The notes: generated by a model from the sequence alone, not told the origin. 40,730 bases of DNA from Oliverpabstia intestinalis (GCF_009696065.1 NZ_VUMS01000024.1:1-40730), one strand, 5' to 3'. Positions 16,482-25,750 are shown, counted from the stretch's first letter. Program-made: numbers and translations.

Positions 16482-17864
16482 TTATTTTTGTAATGCTTCC
16501 ACTATTTTTCCAAAATTCATAAAATGAGATGCTTTCACAAGAATCGTATCTCCCTGTTTCACCTGTTCTCCCAGATGCATCAGAAGTTCTTCCAGTGTAT
16601 CGAAGGATACGGCTTCCAGCTGTTTTTCCGCCTGTATGCTGCTTTCCTTTGCCGCTTCGGCAATTTCTTTTGCCAGGGTTCCCACACAGATCAGAAGATC
16701 AATGCCACAATTTCCCGCGAAAGTTCCGACTTCCCTGTGCAGCTCTTTTTCATTCTCTCCCAGTTCTCCCATGTCTCCCAGAATGGCCACTTTTCTTCCC
16801 ATCGCATCTTTCAGGATACCAAGAGAAGCCTTCATGGACATCGGGTTTGCGTTGTAACAGTCATCCACGATCGTGTACTTTTCGTTCTCAATAATATGGA
16901 ACCGACCACTTAATGACTGCAGACTTTCAATTCCTTTCTGAATCTCAGAAAGTTCCATACCGTATGCCAGTCCGACCGCTGTTCCCGCAAGTGCATTGTA
17001 AACCATATGATGTCCCGGAATCGGTACAACCACAGAAAATGTTCCCTTCGGCGTATGAATCCGACAGGCAATCCCCTTCAGTCCTTTGCTCTCGATCTCG
17101 TCAGCATATATCGGAAATCCCTCATTCAGTCCGAAATATATCGGTCTCCTTCCCTGTACTTCTTTTACAGTGACCAGTTTATCGTCATCTCCGTTTAAGA
17201 TCACTGTAGCATCCGGTTTCAGATGGTCAAATACCTCTGTCTTAGCTTTCAGTACACCATCACGATCTCCCAGATTTTCCAGATGACAGGTACCAATGTT
17301 GGTGATCACACAGGTATTTGGCTGTGCAATAGACGCCAGACGATGCATCTCACCAAAATCGCTGATTCCCATCTCCAGAACTGCAATTTCATCTTCCTCG
17401 CGAAGTCGGAACACCGTCAGTGGAAGTCCCAGTTCGTTATTAAAATTACCCAGAGTTTTCAGTACCTGAAATTTCTGTTCCAGTACTGCTGCAATCATCT
17501 CTTTCGTGCTGGTCTTTCCCACACTTCCGGTGATACCTACAACCGGAATCTGCAACTGTTCCAGATAATATGCTGCCAGATCTTTTACTGCCTGCAACGA
17601 AGACTCAACCTGAATATAAGGGAAATCCACTTCTCCTAACGGGCGTTCGCTCAGAGTAGCCAACGCCCCCTGTTTCATTACCTGATCAATAAATTTATGA
17701 CCATCTGCCCTTGCACCCACAATCGGAACAAACAGGCAACCCCTTTCTACTTTCCGACTGTCTGTTGTTACTGCTTCAATGCACTGACTCTTTTTTTCTT
17801 CCGAGCCGTAATAGGTACCGTGGCAGGCAGCCGCGATATGTCCCAGTGTAAGATTCTTCATCAT
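16482..17864 (-). CDS. murF: UDP-N-acetylmuramoyl-tripeptide--D-alanyl-D-alanine ligase MurF
   Basis: Adds D-Ala-D-Ala to the UDP-MurNAc-tripeptide, the last cytosolic step of peptidoglycan precursor synthesis. The 460-residue product has the three Mur-ligase domains: an N-terminal UDP-binding domain with TTDSRKVERGCLFVPI, the ATP-binding loop GITGSVGKTSTKEM (about 110-123), the central NFNNELGLPLTVF, and a C-terminal domain beginning YNANPMSMKASL. The ATG at 17864 follows GAGGAAATTGTA. ddl lies 68 bases upstream in the same direction, so D-Ala-D-Ala synthesis and its attachment are probably co-expressed; the lone hairpin at 17884-17910 sits between them. Confidence 0.96.
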   Translation of the reverse strand: MMKNLTLGHIAAACHGTYYGSEEKKSQCIEAVTTDSRKVERGCLFVPIVGARADGHKFIDQVMKQGALATLSERPLGEVDFPYIQVESSLQAVKDLAAYYLEQLQIPVVGITGSVGKTSTKEMIAAVLEQKFQVLKTLGNFNNELGLPLTVFRLREEDEIAVLEMGISDFGEMHRLASIAQPNTCVITNIGTCHLENLGDRDGVLKAKTEVFDHLKPDATVILNGDDDKLVTVKEVQGRRPIYFGLNEGFPIYADEIESKGLKGIACRIHTPKGTFSVVVPIPGHHMVYNALAGTAVGLAYGMELSEIQKGIESLQSLSGRFHIIENEKYTIVDDCYNANPMSMKASLGILKDAMGRKVAILGDMGELGENEKELHREVGTFAGNCGIDLLICVGTLAKEIAEAAKESSIQAEKQLEAVSFDTLEELLMHLGEQVKQGDTILVKASHFMNFGKIVEALQK

Positions 17865-17883
17865 TACAATTTCCTCTTTTTCC

Positions 17884-17910
17884 GTAACTGTTTCATGTCC
17901 TTACAGTTAC
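17884..17910. repeat. Lone hairpin matching the first stem of the structured repeat
   Basis: GTAACTGT-TTCATGTCCTT-ACAGTTAC has the same 8-bp stem and 11-base loop size as hairpin 1 of copies A and B. It lies in the ddl-murF gap and could weaken or modulate read-through. Confidence 0.5.
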
Positions 17911-17932
17911 TTTTCTTTTTGCAAACCATCAT

Positions 17933-18970
17933 TTACTTCTGATATTTTCTCATAGAAATTTCAATCAGCTTTTCACACAGCTGAGCATAATCAATGCCCA
18001 GAACTGCCGCCTCCTGCGGAAGCAGACTGGTCGGAGTCATACCCGGAAGTGTATTTGCTTCGAGGCAGTACATGGAACCATCCTCTTTCATCAGGAAATC
18101 CAGTCTTGCATATCCCTCAACTGCCAGTGCCTTGCATCCTGCTTCTGCATATGTCTGCATCTGCCTGGTCTGCTCCTCGGTCAGAACTGCAGGACAGGTG
18201 TCGATGGTCGCGCCTGCGGAATATTTATTCTTATAATCGTAAAATCCTTCTACCGGGGCGATCTCGATGATCGGATAGGCTTTACCGTCTACCACACCAA
18301 CAGAAAATTCTCTTCCCTCGATATACTCCTCTACTACCACTTCATCCTCGTAGGAAAATGCACCTTTCAGTGCCTCTTCGTATTCTTCCGGTGTCTTTGT
18401 GATATACACTCCAACGCTTGAGCCTCCACAGCAGGTCTTAACCACAACCGGAAGTTCCATATTATAGTCAGCCAGATTCATGCTGTCTTTCCCCTTTTTC
18501 AGTTCCACACCGCGTGGTGTCGGAACACCGGAAGTCCGAAAGATTTTTTTTGTGATTCCTTTGTCCATCGCCATCGCACTGCTCAGATAACCGGTTCCGG
18601 TATACGGGATACCGCACAGATCGAAGTAGGCCTGTACTCTTCCATCTTCACCGTTCGCTCCGTGAAGTGCCATAAAGACCACATCCGCTGCCTTACACAG
18701 CTCAATCACACCCGGACCGAAGAATTCTCTTCCGCTTGCCACCGCATCTTTTACCTGTGCATTAAAACTGCTGATATATGCAGCTTCTACATCTACATCA
18801 TAATCTCCGTCAAAAGCAGTGGCAGGATCTGCACCTTCCTTGCCGAAAAATACATCCACAAGAATCGCCTGATGTCCCCTGGAACGAAGTGCCTTACACA
18901 CTTCTGTTCCCGATACAATAGAAACCTCACGTTCCGTGCTGGTTCCAGCTGCCAATACTACAATTTTCAT
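17933..18970 (-). CDS. ddl: D-alanine--D-alanine ligase
   Basis: ATP-grasp ligase joining two D-Ala for cell-wall precursors. The 345-residue protein starts MKIVVLAAGTSTEREVSIVS and carries the ATP-grasp elements DKGITKKIFRTSGVPTP, VVKTCCGGSSVGV, EEYIEGREFSVGVV and the C-terminal LEANTLPGMTPTSLLPQEA. The omega-loop FYDYKNKYSAG keeps Tyr at the position that in Ddl favours D-Ala over D-lactate, so there is no sign of a Van-type ligase. The frame extends to 19027, but TAGGAGAAG precedes the ATG at 18970. It is followed by murF; upstream is the L,D-transpeptidase gene, only 70 bases away, giving a three-gene peptidoglycan cluster. Confidence 0.95.
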   Translation of the reverse strand: MKIVVLAAGTSTEREVSIVSGTEVCKALRSRGHQAILVDVFFGKEGADPATAFDGDYDVDVEAAYISSFNAQVKDAVASGREFFGPGVIELCKAADVVFMALHGANGEDGRVQAYFDLCGIPYTGTGYLSSAMAMDKGITKKIFRTSGVPTPRGVELKKGKDSMNLADYNMELPVVVKTCCGGSSVGVYITKTPEEYEEALKGAFSYEDEVVVEEYIEGREFSVGVVDGKAYPIIEIAPVEGFYDYKNKYSAGATIDTCPAVLTEEQTRQMQTYAEAGCKALAVEGYARLDFLMKEDGSMYCLEANTLPGMTPTSLLPQEAAVLGIDYAQLCEKLIEISMRKYQK

Positions 18971-19040
18971 TTTTCTTCTCCTACTCTTTCTTTCCAAAAT
19001 TATTTTCGCAGTTTCTGTTTCAGCCACTGCTTTCTTCTTT

Positions 19041-20435
19041 TTAATGCACGATTACCGGTGTTCCAATCTCTACCGTATTAAAGATTTTCTCCGCGTTTGC
19101 TGTAGGTGTGTTCACACATCCGTGGGAACCGCTGGTTTTGTAGATCTCACCACCGTATTCGGAACGCCAGGTATCCGCATCATGAATTCCCACATTACCA
19201 TTAAACGGCATCCAGTAGGTCACAGGCTGTGTATAACCTTCGCCTTTTAAGACTGCATCATGTTTTTTCGCATCAATTGCCCAGACACTTCCTGACGGTG
19301 TATCATATCCTTTTGACACATTACCCGTTACTACGGGCGTATCCACCACGACCGCACCATCCTTGTAACACCACATTTCCTGATCCTGGATACTGATCTC
19401 TACGTAGGTGCCACCGATATCGTTGGTATCCCGGCTCTTTCCTTCATACAGATAAACCGGCTCTACCGTTCCGGTTTTTCCTTCTTTTATGTATTCCACA
19501 AGGGCTGCGGTGGTTTCTTTTTTCTTGATGACCCATCCATAATCGCCGCCCTTCAAAGTGATCTTCTTTCCTGCATGTGTGGTAAATTCATGGGTCAGAC
19601 CAAATGTATCATATTTATAAGCAAGCTGCTGTACATAATCAGCCGCTTTGCTTTCATCCACCGTCCAGTTTCCATCACTGTCCCGGATCAACCAGTCTTT
19701 TACTACGGAACCATCTACCGTCTCACTCCGATCTCCGAAGTCATACGTAATATCGACTTTCAAAAGCTGATTTTTCGCATCCCTCTCGGAAATCAGATCA
19801 GGATCATCCTTCCATACCGATGGTTTTTCATAGCAGCCAAGTTCTTCCAAATTAATTTCTGTCTTTCCGCTTTCGATTGCATCCTTTACTGCCTTTTCCA
19901 CCTTTGTGCGATCCAGTGTATTTCCTTCTTCCTCCGGAACGATCACATACTCGCCATTTTGCTCCTTCAAACAGGCATCCTTGGGTGCGACCACATTTTC
20001 TTCCTGAAAACAGCTCATATCATCCAGAGCTTCCTTCAGTTTTTTCTCATCATAGGTGGTCGTTACTGCCAGTTCGTATGTCTTTTTTGATGAGAATGCT
20101 GTGATCCATTTCCACTGTTCCTGTTCTTTTAACAGTTCATCTACTTTATTATCATCCACGTAAGTAAGATCGATCTGGGTTGCCTGAATTGTCTCTGTCT
20201 TTCCATCCAGTTCCGCGATCCGCAGTTTATACTGCCCAAGCTGTTTCTGAATCTTCTTTTTCACCTGCGTGGCTGTCTTGCTGCTGCAGTCGATACCACT
20301 GATCGTAGTTCCTTTCAGAAAATGGCTGGAGAAATAATAGGACACCCCCATATATCCAAGAGCCATAATCGCTACATAGGCAACCAGTACGCCAAGAACC
20401 AGTTTCTTCGCATTCTTTTTTTTCTTTTTTGCCAT
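19041..20435 (-). CDS. L,D-transpeptidase with peptidoglycan-binding domains (YkuD catalytic domain)
   Basis: A 464-residue membrane-anchored enzyme. It has a lysine-rich cytosolic tip, one transmembrane helix (about 11-33), two tandem PG_binding_4-type modules (about 40-320; GTTISGIDCSSKTATQV) and a C-terminal YkuD domain. The active-site signature is GIHDADTWRSEYGG followed by SGSHGCVN, with catalytic Cys at about 440 and the paired His residues. Such enzymes make 3-3 (DAP-DAP or Lys-type) crosslinks insensitive to most penicillins, or attach proteins to the wall. It lies directly upstream of ddl and murF, supporting a peptidoglycan operon. The upstream 270 bases hold no other gene I can support. 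Confidence 0.93.
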   Translation of the reverse strand: MAKKKKKNAKKLVLGVLVAYVAIMALGYMGVSYYFSSHFLKGTTISGIDCSSKTATQVKKKIQKQLGQYKLRIAELDGKTETIQATQIDLTYVDDNKVDELLKEQEQWKWITAFSSKKTYELAVTTTYDEKKLKEALDDMSCFQEENVVAPKDACLKEQNGEYVIVPEEEGNTLDRTKVEKAVKDAIESGKTEINLEELGCYEKPSVWKDDPDLISERDAKNQLLKVDITYDFGDRSETVDGSVVKDWLIRDSDGNWTVDESKAADYVQQLAYKYDTFGLTHEFTTHAGKKITLKGGDYGWVIKKKETTAALVEYIKEGKTGTVEPVYLYEGKSRDTNDIGGTYVEISIQDQEMWCYKDGAVVVDTPVVTGNVSKGYDTPSGSVWAIDAKKHDAVLKGEGYTQPVTYWMPFNGNVGIHDADTWRSEYGGEIYKTSGSHGCVNTPTANAEKIFNTVEIGTPVIVH

Positions 20436-20637
20436 AACTATAATCCCTTACTTTCTTCCGAACATGCAGACCTTCCGGCGCATTTTACTTTTCCTTCTCT
20501 TTTAAAAATCTGCCGGTATTCCTGCATCATCCCTTCATTTACTTCACAGACCTCCGCATATCCCCCTCGCGTCTGTCTGTTCCACATTATTCTAACACCG
20601 AACCTATGATGGGTAAAGCCATTTTCTTAAAAAAGAG

Positions 20638-20681
20638 CAAAAGAAAAAGACCATTTACCGGAAAATTTTTCTCCGGTAAAC
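20638..20681 (-). terminator. Terminator after the aminotransferase gene
   Basis: On the minus strand TTTACCGGAG...TTCCGGTAAA is followed by TGGTCTTTTTCTTTT. Confidence 0.8.
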
Positions 20682-20701
20682 AGCCTTAGTTTTCCTGTGT
20701 T

Positions 20702-21985
20702 TTATGCTTCAAGAAGCTTATCGATACTTACTAATTTTACGCTCAGTACAAAGATTTCAACGGCAACCGCCAGTTCTTCTACTGTCGGGAAAGACGGAGC
20801 GATACGAATGTTACTGTCTTTCGGATCTTTTCCGTATGGATAGGTTGCACCTGCACCTGTCAGTACCAGACCTGCTTCTTTTGCTTTCGCAACGATAGCT
20901 TTTGCACATCCTTCCATAGAATCAAAGGAAATGAAATATCCACCCAGAGGTTTTGTCCAGGTACCGATCTCAAGACCACCCAGTTCTCTGTCCAGAACCT
21001 CCCATACTTTTTCAAACTTCGGACGCAGGATATCCGCATGTTTTCTCATATGTGCATACATTCCCTGCATATCTTTAAAGAATCTTACATGACGCAGCTG
21101 ATTCAGTTTATCGTGACCGATAGTCTGCACACGCATGTATTTTTTCGCATCTTCCAGGTTTGCTTCGGATGCTGCCAGTGCTGCGATACCGGATCCCGGG
21201 AAAGATACTTTGGATGTAGAAATAAATTTCAGAACCATATTCGGATTTCCTGCTTTGACGCATTCATTTAACAGCTCCAGGATCACGTCTCTCTTGTCAT
21301 CATACAGATGATGGATGGAATATGCATTATCCCAGAAAATACGGAAATCTTCTGCTGCCGGTTTCAGGTGTGCAAATCTTTTTACAGTCTCATCAGAGTA
21401 CGAGATACCGGTTGGGTTTGCGTATTTCGGTACACACCAGATACCTTTGATCGCCGGATCCTCTGCTACCAGTTTCTCCACCATATCCATATCCGGACCG
21501 GTCGGCAGTAATGGCACATTGATCATCTCGATTCCAAAGAATTCGGTAATACCAAAGTGACGGTCATATCCGGGTACCGGACAGAGGAATTTTACTTTAT
21601 CTAATTTACACCATGGAGTGCTTCCCAGAAAGCCGTGTGTCATGGCACGTGCTACGGTATCAAACATAACATTCAGGCTGGAATTGCCATAAATCAGGAT
21701 GTTTCTCTCCGGCACTTCGCTCATATCAGCCAGCAGTTTTCTCGCATCACTGATACCATCCAGAATCCCATAGTTTCTGCAGTCTACTCCGTCAGAGCTT
21801 ACCAGATCGGTTTCACTGTTCAGAATGTCCATCATGCCGTTACTCAGATCCAACTGAGCTTTTGCCGGTTTACCACGAGACATATCCAGTTTCAGGCCCT
21901 TACCTTTTACATCCTCAAACTGCTTCTCCAGTTCTTTCTTCAGAGCGGTTAATTCTTCTTTGCTTAACTGACTATACGGTTTCAT
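20702..21985 (-). CDS. Class I aminotransferase, aspartate aminotransferase-like (Aminotran_MocR/subgroup Ic)
   Basis: A 427-residue PLP enzyme of the type annotated as aspartate aminotransferase in Lachnospiraceae. It has an early LDMSRGKPAKAQLDLS, the cofactor-ring segment GNSSLNVMFD, VPKYANPTGISYSDE, the Asp/Tyr pair in FWDNAYSIHHL, the Schiff-base lysine Lys259 in STSKVSFPGSGIAAL and a C-terminal Arg in SNIRIAPSFP. It would transfer the amino group of aspartate to 2-oxoglutarate or a related acid. The ATG at 21985 follows AGGAGGAGATCT. It is monocistronic, divergent from the methyltransferase gene, with its own terminator. Confidence 0.9.
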   Translation of the reverse strand: MKPYSQLSKEELTALKKELEKQFEDVKGKGLKLDMSRGKPAKAQLDLSNGMMDILNSETDLVSSDGVDCRNYGILDGISDARKLLADMSEVPERNILIYGNSSLNVMFDTVARAMTHGFLGSTPWCKLDKVKFLCPVPGYDRHFGITEFFGIEMINVPLLPTGPDMDMVEKLVAEDPAIKGIWCVPKYANPTGISYSDETVKRFAHLKPAAEDFRIFWDNAYSIHHLYDDKRDVILELLNECVKAGNPNMVLKFISTSKVSFPGSGIAALAASEANLEDAKKYMRVQTIGHDKLNQLRHVRFFKDMQGMYAHMRKHADILRPKFEKVWEVLDRELGGLEIGTWTKPLGGYFISFDSMEGCAKAIVAKAKEAGLVLTGAGATYPYGKDPKDSNIRIAPSFPTVEELAVAVEIFVLSVKLVSIDKLLEA

Positions 21986-22102
21986 AGATCTCCTCCTGTG
22001 CTTTTGCTTCCATCATGGTTCATTGTGCAGTCGTTTCACTTTCACGCTACACAACGCTACTAGAAAATATTGTATCGGGAAAGTGACCATATGTCAAGAA
22101 AC

Positions 22103-22230
22103 ACTTGCATTTTCGGCAAATTATACGGATGTATTTTATTTTTCAAGGCAGTTTATGCAACTTTTCTTCATAAAACTTGCATTTTCAAATAGCTGTTGTA
22201 TTGTCTTTCCGGTTTATGGTATTCTATAGA
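22103..22230 (+). promoter_or_regulatory. Divergent control region with 12-bp direct repeats and a weak promoter
   Basis: The 364-base gap between the aminotransferase and the RlmI-like gene has no gene. It holds two exact copies of ACTTGCATTTTC (22103-22114, 22175-22186), 72 bases apart, and a possible promoter TTGTCT (22201-22206), 18 bases, TATAGA (22225-22230) reading rightward. A role as operators is a guess. Confidence 0.3.
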
Positions 22231-22349
22231 TAAGTATGTCCCTTGGACATTCTGACTTTACTCATAGAACATATACAGTCTTTTTCCCAATTTCCGGAAA
22301 ATACTGTTAGCCAAACATACATTTATATAGAAAGAAAGGATATTTTATC

Positions 22350-23207
22350 ATGTGGATTGCAGATCAATGGAAAGATTATCAGGTGCTTGACACCTCCAAA
22401 GGAGAAAAACTGGAACGTTGGGGCGACTATCTGCTGGTTCGTCCGGACCCACAGGTTATCTGGGATACCCCGAAGAAGAATCCGGGCTGGAAAAAGATGA
22501 ATGGCCACTACCACCGCAGCAAAAAGGGCGGCGGTGAATGGGAATTCTTCAACCTGCCGGAACAGTGGACCATTCAGTACAAAGACCTTACCTTCAATTT
22601 AAAACCTTTCAGTTTCAAACACACCGGTCTTTTCCCTGAACAGGCAACCAACTGGGACTGGTTCGGTGACAAGATCCGCAAAGCCGGACGCCCGATCAAG
22701 GTGCTGAACCTCTTCGCCTACACCGGTGGTGCCACCCTTGCCGCTGCAGCTGCAGGTGCCAGTGTTACTCATGTGGATGCTTCTAAGGGAATGGTCACCT
22801 GGGCGAAGGAAAACGCAGTTTCTTCCGGTCTGAAAGATGCCCCTATCCGCTGGATCGTAGATGACTGTGTAAAATTTGTAGAACGTGAGATTCGCCGTGG
22901 CAATCACTACGATGCGATCATCATGGATCCGCCGTCTTACGGTCGTGGACCCAAAGGAGAAATCTGGAAGATCGAGGAAGCGATCCATCCGCTGATCAAG
23001 CTGTGTGCAAAACTACTCAGCGATGATCCGTTATTCTTCCTGGTAAACTCCTACACAACAGGACTTGCTCCGGCAGTACTGACTTATATGATTGCTACCG
23101 AGTTGAAACCATTTAACGGTCATGTGGACTCTCAGGAGATCGGTTTACCGGTTCGTGATACCGGACTGGTGCTTCCATGCGGGGCTTCGGGACGCTGGGA
23201 ACGGTAA
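22350..23207 (+). CDS. RlmI/RlmK-like class I SAM-dependent methyltransferase (COG1092 type)
   Basis: A 285-residue methyltransferase related to the 23S rRNA m5C1962 enzyme RlmI. Key segments are FKHTGLFPEQATNWDW, motif I VLNLFAYTGGATLAAAAAGA, HVDASKGMVTWAKEN and the catalytic-region DPPSYGRGPKGEIW. It lacks the N-terminal PUA domain of RlmI, so it may act on a different RNA position or substrate. The ATG at 22350 has AGAAAGGA upstream. It is a single gene, ending before a structured intergenic stretch and a bidirectional terminator. Confidence 0.85.
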   Translation: MWIADQWKDYQVLDTSKGEKLERWGDYLLVRPDPQVIWDTPKKNPGWKKMNGHYHRSKKGGGEWEFFNLPEQWTIQYKDLTFNLKPFSFKHTGLFPEQATNWDWFGDKIRKAGRPIKVLNLFAYTGGATLAAAAAGASVTHVDASKGMVTWAKENAVSSGLKDAPIRWIVDDCVKFVEREIRRGNHYDAIIMDPPSYGRGPKGEIWKIEEAIHPLIKLCAKLLSDDPLFFLVNSYTTGLAPAVLTYMIATELKPFNGHVDSQEIGLPVRDTGLVLPCGASGRWER

Positions 23208-23245
23208 TCATTATAAACGATTGCTACTATGCAACATTATTATGA

Positions 23246-23334
23246 GAAACATGCTATGCGAATTTCTCAAGTTATCGCGGCAGTCGTCAAGTTCTCGTGC
23301 CAGCACGAACTTTGACTCATTGCTCGCATAAACG
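23246..23334. repeat. Nested-hairpin intergenic element
   Basis: This holds a 7-bp outer pair TATGCGA/TCGCATA, a GAGAAA/TTTCTC stem near its left end, and a strong inner hairpin GTCAAGTTCTCGTGC/GCACGAACTTTGAC (23286-23316). It is non-coding. It looks like a degenerate mobile or REP-like element, but only one copy is in the window. Confidence 0.4.
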
Positions 23335-23384
23335 AAACAGGCAGAAGAAATCCATTTTTCCGGATCTCTCCTGCCTGTTTTTTC
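23335..23384. terminator. Bidirectional terminator between RlmI-like gene and secreted amidotransferase gene
   Basis: AAACAGGCAG...CTGCCTGTTT, with additional inner pairing (GGATCTCTC), is followed by a T-run on the plus strand; A-rich upstream sequence allows function on the minus strand. Confidence 0.8.
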
Positions 23385-23406
23385 TCTGATCTATTTCATT
23401 TTCCCA

Positions 23407-25494
23407 TTAGTTTGTACAAATCGCCACAAACTGTTTCATGCAACGATTTCCCGCATCATTGTTCATCTGTTCCGGATGGAACTGTACACCGTAGACACGT
23501 TTTGCACTGTTTGAAATAGCCTCAACTGTTCCATCTCCTGCCCGCATATCTACCTGGAAACCAGGTGCCAGATCACGGATGGACTGATGATGATAGCTGA
23601 GGACACTCACAGAACCGGAATATACTCCTGAGAGCCATCCACCGGCAACCACATGTGCCGAATGCCATACACCCATGTGACCTCCAATATTCTGATTCAG
23701 TGTTCCACCAAAAGCGACATTCACCAGCTGTATACCTTTACAGATGCCAAGAACCGGTTTTCCGGCTTCGGCACTTCTTTTCACTGCATCGATCTGTCTG
23801 TCATCCAGTGCATTGTCGATATTGCTGCTTCCTGTATTTGCCTGTCCATATCGTGATGGATCCAGATCTCCACCTCCCGGAATAATGATTCCATCATACT
23901 GTGAAGGATCATAGCCTCCTGTGACGATCACGGCATCAACACCCATTTCTCTGACTTTTGCCGCCGTAGTTGCCGCTCCTGCCTCATTGTTACCGATAAC
24001 TCCGATAAGAATATTCTTCCATACACCATTTGGTTTCAGATAATAATTTCTCTTTCCATCATTGATCCAACCGGTTTTCATGGCTCCGTCACCGCCAAAA
24101 TAGTACCAGGAACCGTCAACCTGACCCCAGCCTGTCTGCATCGCTCCACTTCCGTTAAAGAAGTACCAGGAGCCACCCACAACGTTCCATCCGGTGAGCA
24201 TGGCTCCGCTTCCGGCGAAATAATACCAGGTGCCGTTAATCTTTTTCCAACTATTAGTGATTCTGCTTCCATCTGTTCTCTGGTAATACCAGGTGTTTCC
24301 GTCCTGTACCCATCTTGCATTCTGATCCGGGTCATAATTCGGGATCCAGTTCCCGTCAGCTCCTACCCAATATGAGCCAACCCATGTATTTGTCAGCATC
24401 GCTCCGCTTCCACCGACATAATAATTTCCAATCCATCGGTTGCTGCACATGGCACCACTTCCGTTCATATAATACCAGGAATTATCGATCAGATGCCATC
24501 CGGCTCCGACCATGGCTCCATTCCCCGGCACCATATAGTACCAGGAACTGCCGATATACGCCCAGCCTTCCACCATAGCTCCGCTTCCGGTCAGATAATA
24601 CCAGGTTCCTCCACGGTTCAGCCAACCTCGTTGCATCGCTCCGCTTCCATTCATGTAATACCAGATGTTTCCGTCTTTCACCCAGCCGACCTGCATCGCT
24701 CCGTTTCCCGGCTGAAAATAATACCAGGTACCACCGATATTTCCCCATCCTTCTGCCATCGCTCCGCTTCCCGTCAGGTAATACCAGGTTCCTCCACGGT
24801 TCAGCCAGCCCGTCTGCATCACGCCACTTCCATTGGCATAATACCAGGTCTGTCCATCCTGAAACCAGCCGCTTTGCATTGCCCCGGCGGAATTCATATA
24901 ATACCATTTTCCACCGATCCATCGCCAGCCGGTAGCCATAACTCCCTGATCATCAAAATAATACCAGACATTTCCCAACAATCGCCAGCCTGTCAACCGA
25001 TTCATGTTTTCATCCAGATGGTAGGTTTGTCCGCCACTCTGATTCCATCCCGGATGTGGTGCTTCCACCGTCTGCGTCTGAACCGCAATCTGAGCTTCCT
25101 GGGACTGTACAGCGGGCTGCTGTGCTTCCTCATTCAGTTCAGGAACTGCTGCACTTTCCGATGCCGGCTGTTTTTCCTCCTTTATCTGTACTTCGGATTC
25201 CGGCTGTTCTTCTGAAACATCCTGCGTTTTGCCCTCTTCCTGTGTTTCCACTTCGGCAGCTTCTTCTTTTTCTTCCTCCTGATCCGGCTTCAAATCCTCC
25301 TTGTCAGCGGATTCTGCAGATGTTTCCGCATCCACTGTACTTTCAGTACCTTCTGTCTCCTGTATATTTTCCTGAGCCATATACTCCCCGGTATCCTCCG
25401 CATAAACAGTCGCTCCCGAAGCCAGAAGCACCGCACTGGTCAGGACTGCAACAGCCAGTTTCTTTCCGTATTTTTGTAATCTTTTGTAATGCAT
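23407..25494 (-). CDS. Secreted cell-wall-binding protein with class I glutamine amidotransferase/C26 peptidase domain
   Basis: A 695-residue exported protein in four parts. A signal peptide (about 1-32, cut near VYA-ED) is followed by an acidic Glu/Gln-rich linker (about 33-150) and about 16 aromatic cell-wall-binding repeats of the form GW..(G)..WYY...GAM.TGW (150-505). Last comes a C26 domain (508-695) related to gamma-glutamyl-GABA hydrolase/PuuD. The catalytic triad is visible as Cys585 in GICKGIQLVN, His673 and Glu675 in GVQFHPEQ, with the oxyanion strand IIIPGGGD. C26 enzymes cleave gamma-glutamyl bonds; exported and wall-bound, it could act on gamma-D-glutamyl bonds of peptidoglycan peptides or on dietary gamma-glutamyl peptides (inference). 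The ATG at 25494 follows AAGGAGGGCGAGTGT. Confidence 0.88.
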   Translation of the reverse strand: MHYKRLQKYGKKLAVAVLTSAVLLASGATVYAEDTGEYMAQENIQETEGTESTVDAETSAESADKEDLKPDQEEEKEEAAEVETQEEGKTQDVSEEQPESEVQIKEEKQPASESAAVPELNEEAQQPAVQSQEAQIAVQTQTVEAPHPGWNQSGGQTYHLDENMNRLTGWRLLGNVWYYFDDQGVMATGWRWIGGKWYYMNSAGAMQSGWFQDGQTWYYANGSGVMQTGWLNRGGTWYYLTGSGAMAEGWGNIGGTWYYFQPGNGAMQVGWVKDGNIWYYMNGSGAMQRGWLNRGGTWYYLTGSGAMVEGWAYIGSSWYYMVPGNGAMVGAGWHLIDNSWYYMNGSGAMCSNRWIGNYYVGGSGAMLTNTWVGSYWVGADGNWIPNYDPDQNARWVQDGNTWYYQRTDGSRITNSWKKINGTWYYFAGSGAMLTGWNVVGGSWYFFNGSGAMQTGWGQVDGSWYYFGGDGAMKTGWINDGKRNYYLKPNGVWKNILIGVIGNNEAGAATTAAKVREMGVDAVIVTGGYDPSQYDGIIIPGGGDLDPSRYGQANTGSSNIDNALDDRQIDAVKRSAEAGKPVLGICKGIQLVNVAFGGTLNQNIGGHMGVWHSAHVVAGGWLSGVYSGSVSVLSYHHQSIRDLAPGFQVDMRAGDGTVEAISNSAKRVYGVQFHPEQMNNDAGNRCMKQFVAICTN

Positions 25495-25700
25495 ACACTC
25501 GCCCTCCTTGCATTCTTTCTGTTATGTCTTTTCTTTTGGCTCTTAAAACATTACAGTTTCAAGTTTTCTGTTGCATTCTCACTTATATAGATACATAAAA
25601 TGGGGGTGAGGTTTTATTTTTGATAAATTTTTTTTAAAAATTTATGACTGAAAAACTCCCGCTTTTCTTCATTACTATATTACAAGTTACCTACAAATAC

Positions 25701-25750
25701 AAAAGACCTTGACGTTTCTGGATTTCCAGACTGCCAAGGTCTTTGCTTTA
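25701..25750. terminator. Bidirectional terminator after the Ig-like cell-wall-binding gene
   Basis: AAAGACCTTG...TTCTGG-ATTT-CCAGA...CAAGGTCTTT is a long stem with a tight loop and T-rich flanks. The remaining 25495-25700 is AT-rich with no gene I can support; it should contain the promoter of the secreted amidotransferase gene. Confidence 0.8.

Noticed and set aside
24493-25598. Long plus-strand frames opposite the secreted amidotransferase gene
   Set aside because: They are produced by the repetitive codons of the wall-binding repeats and the Glu-rich linker on the minus strand; Pro/Ser/His-rich and repetitive, without start signals.
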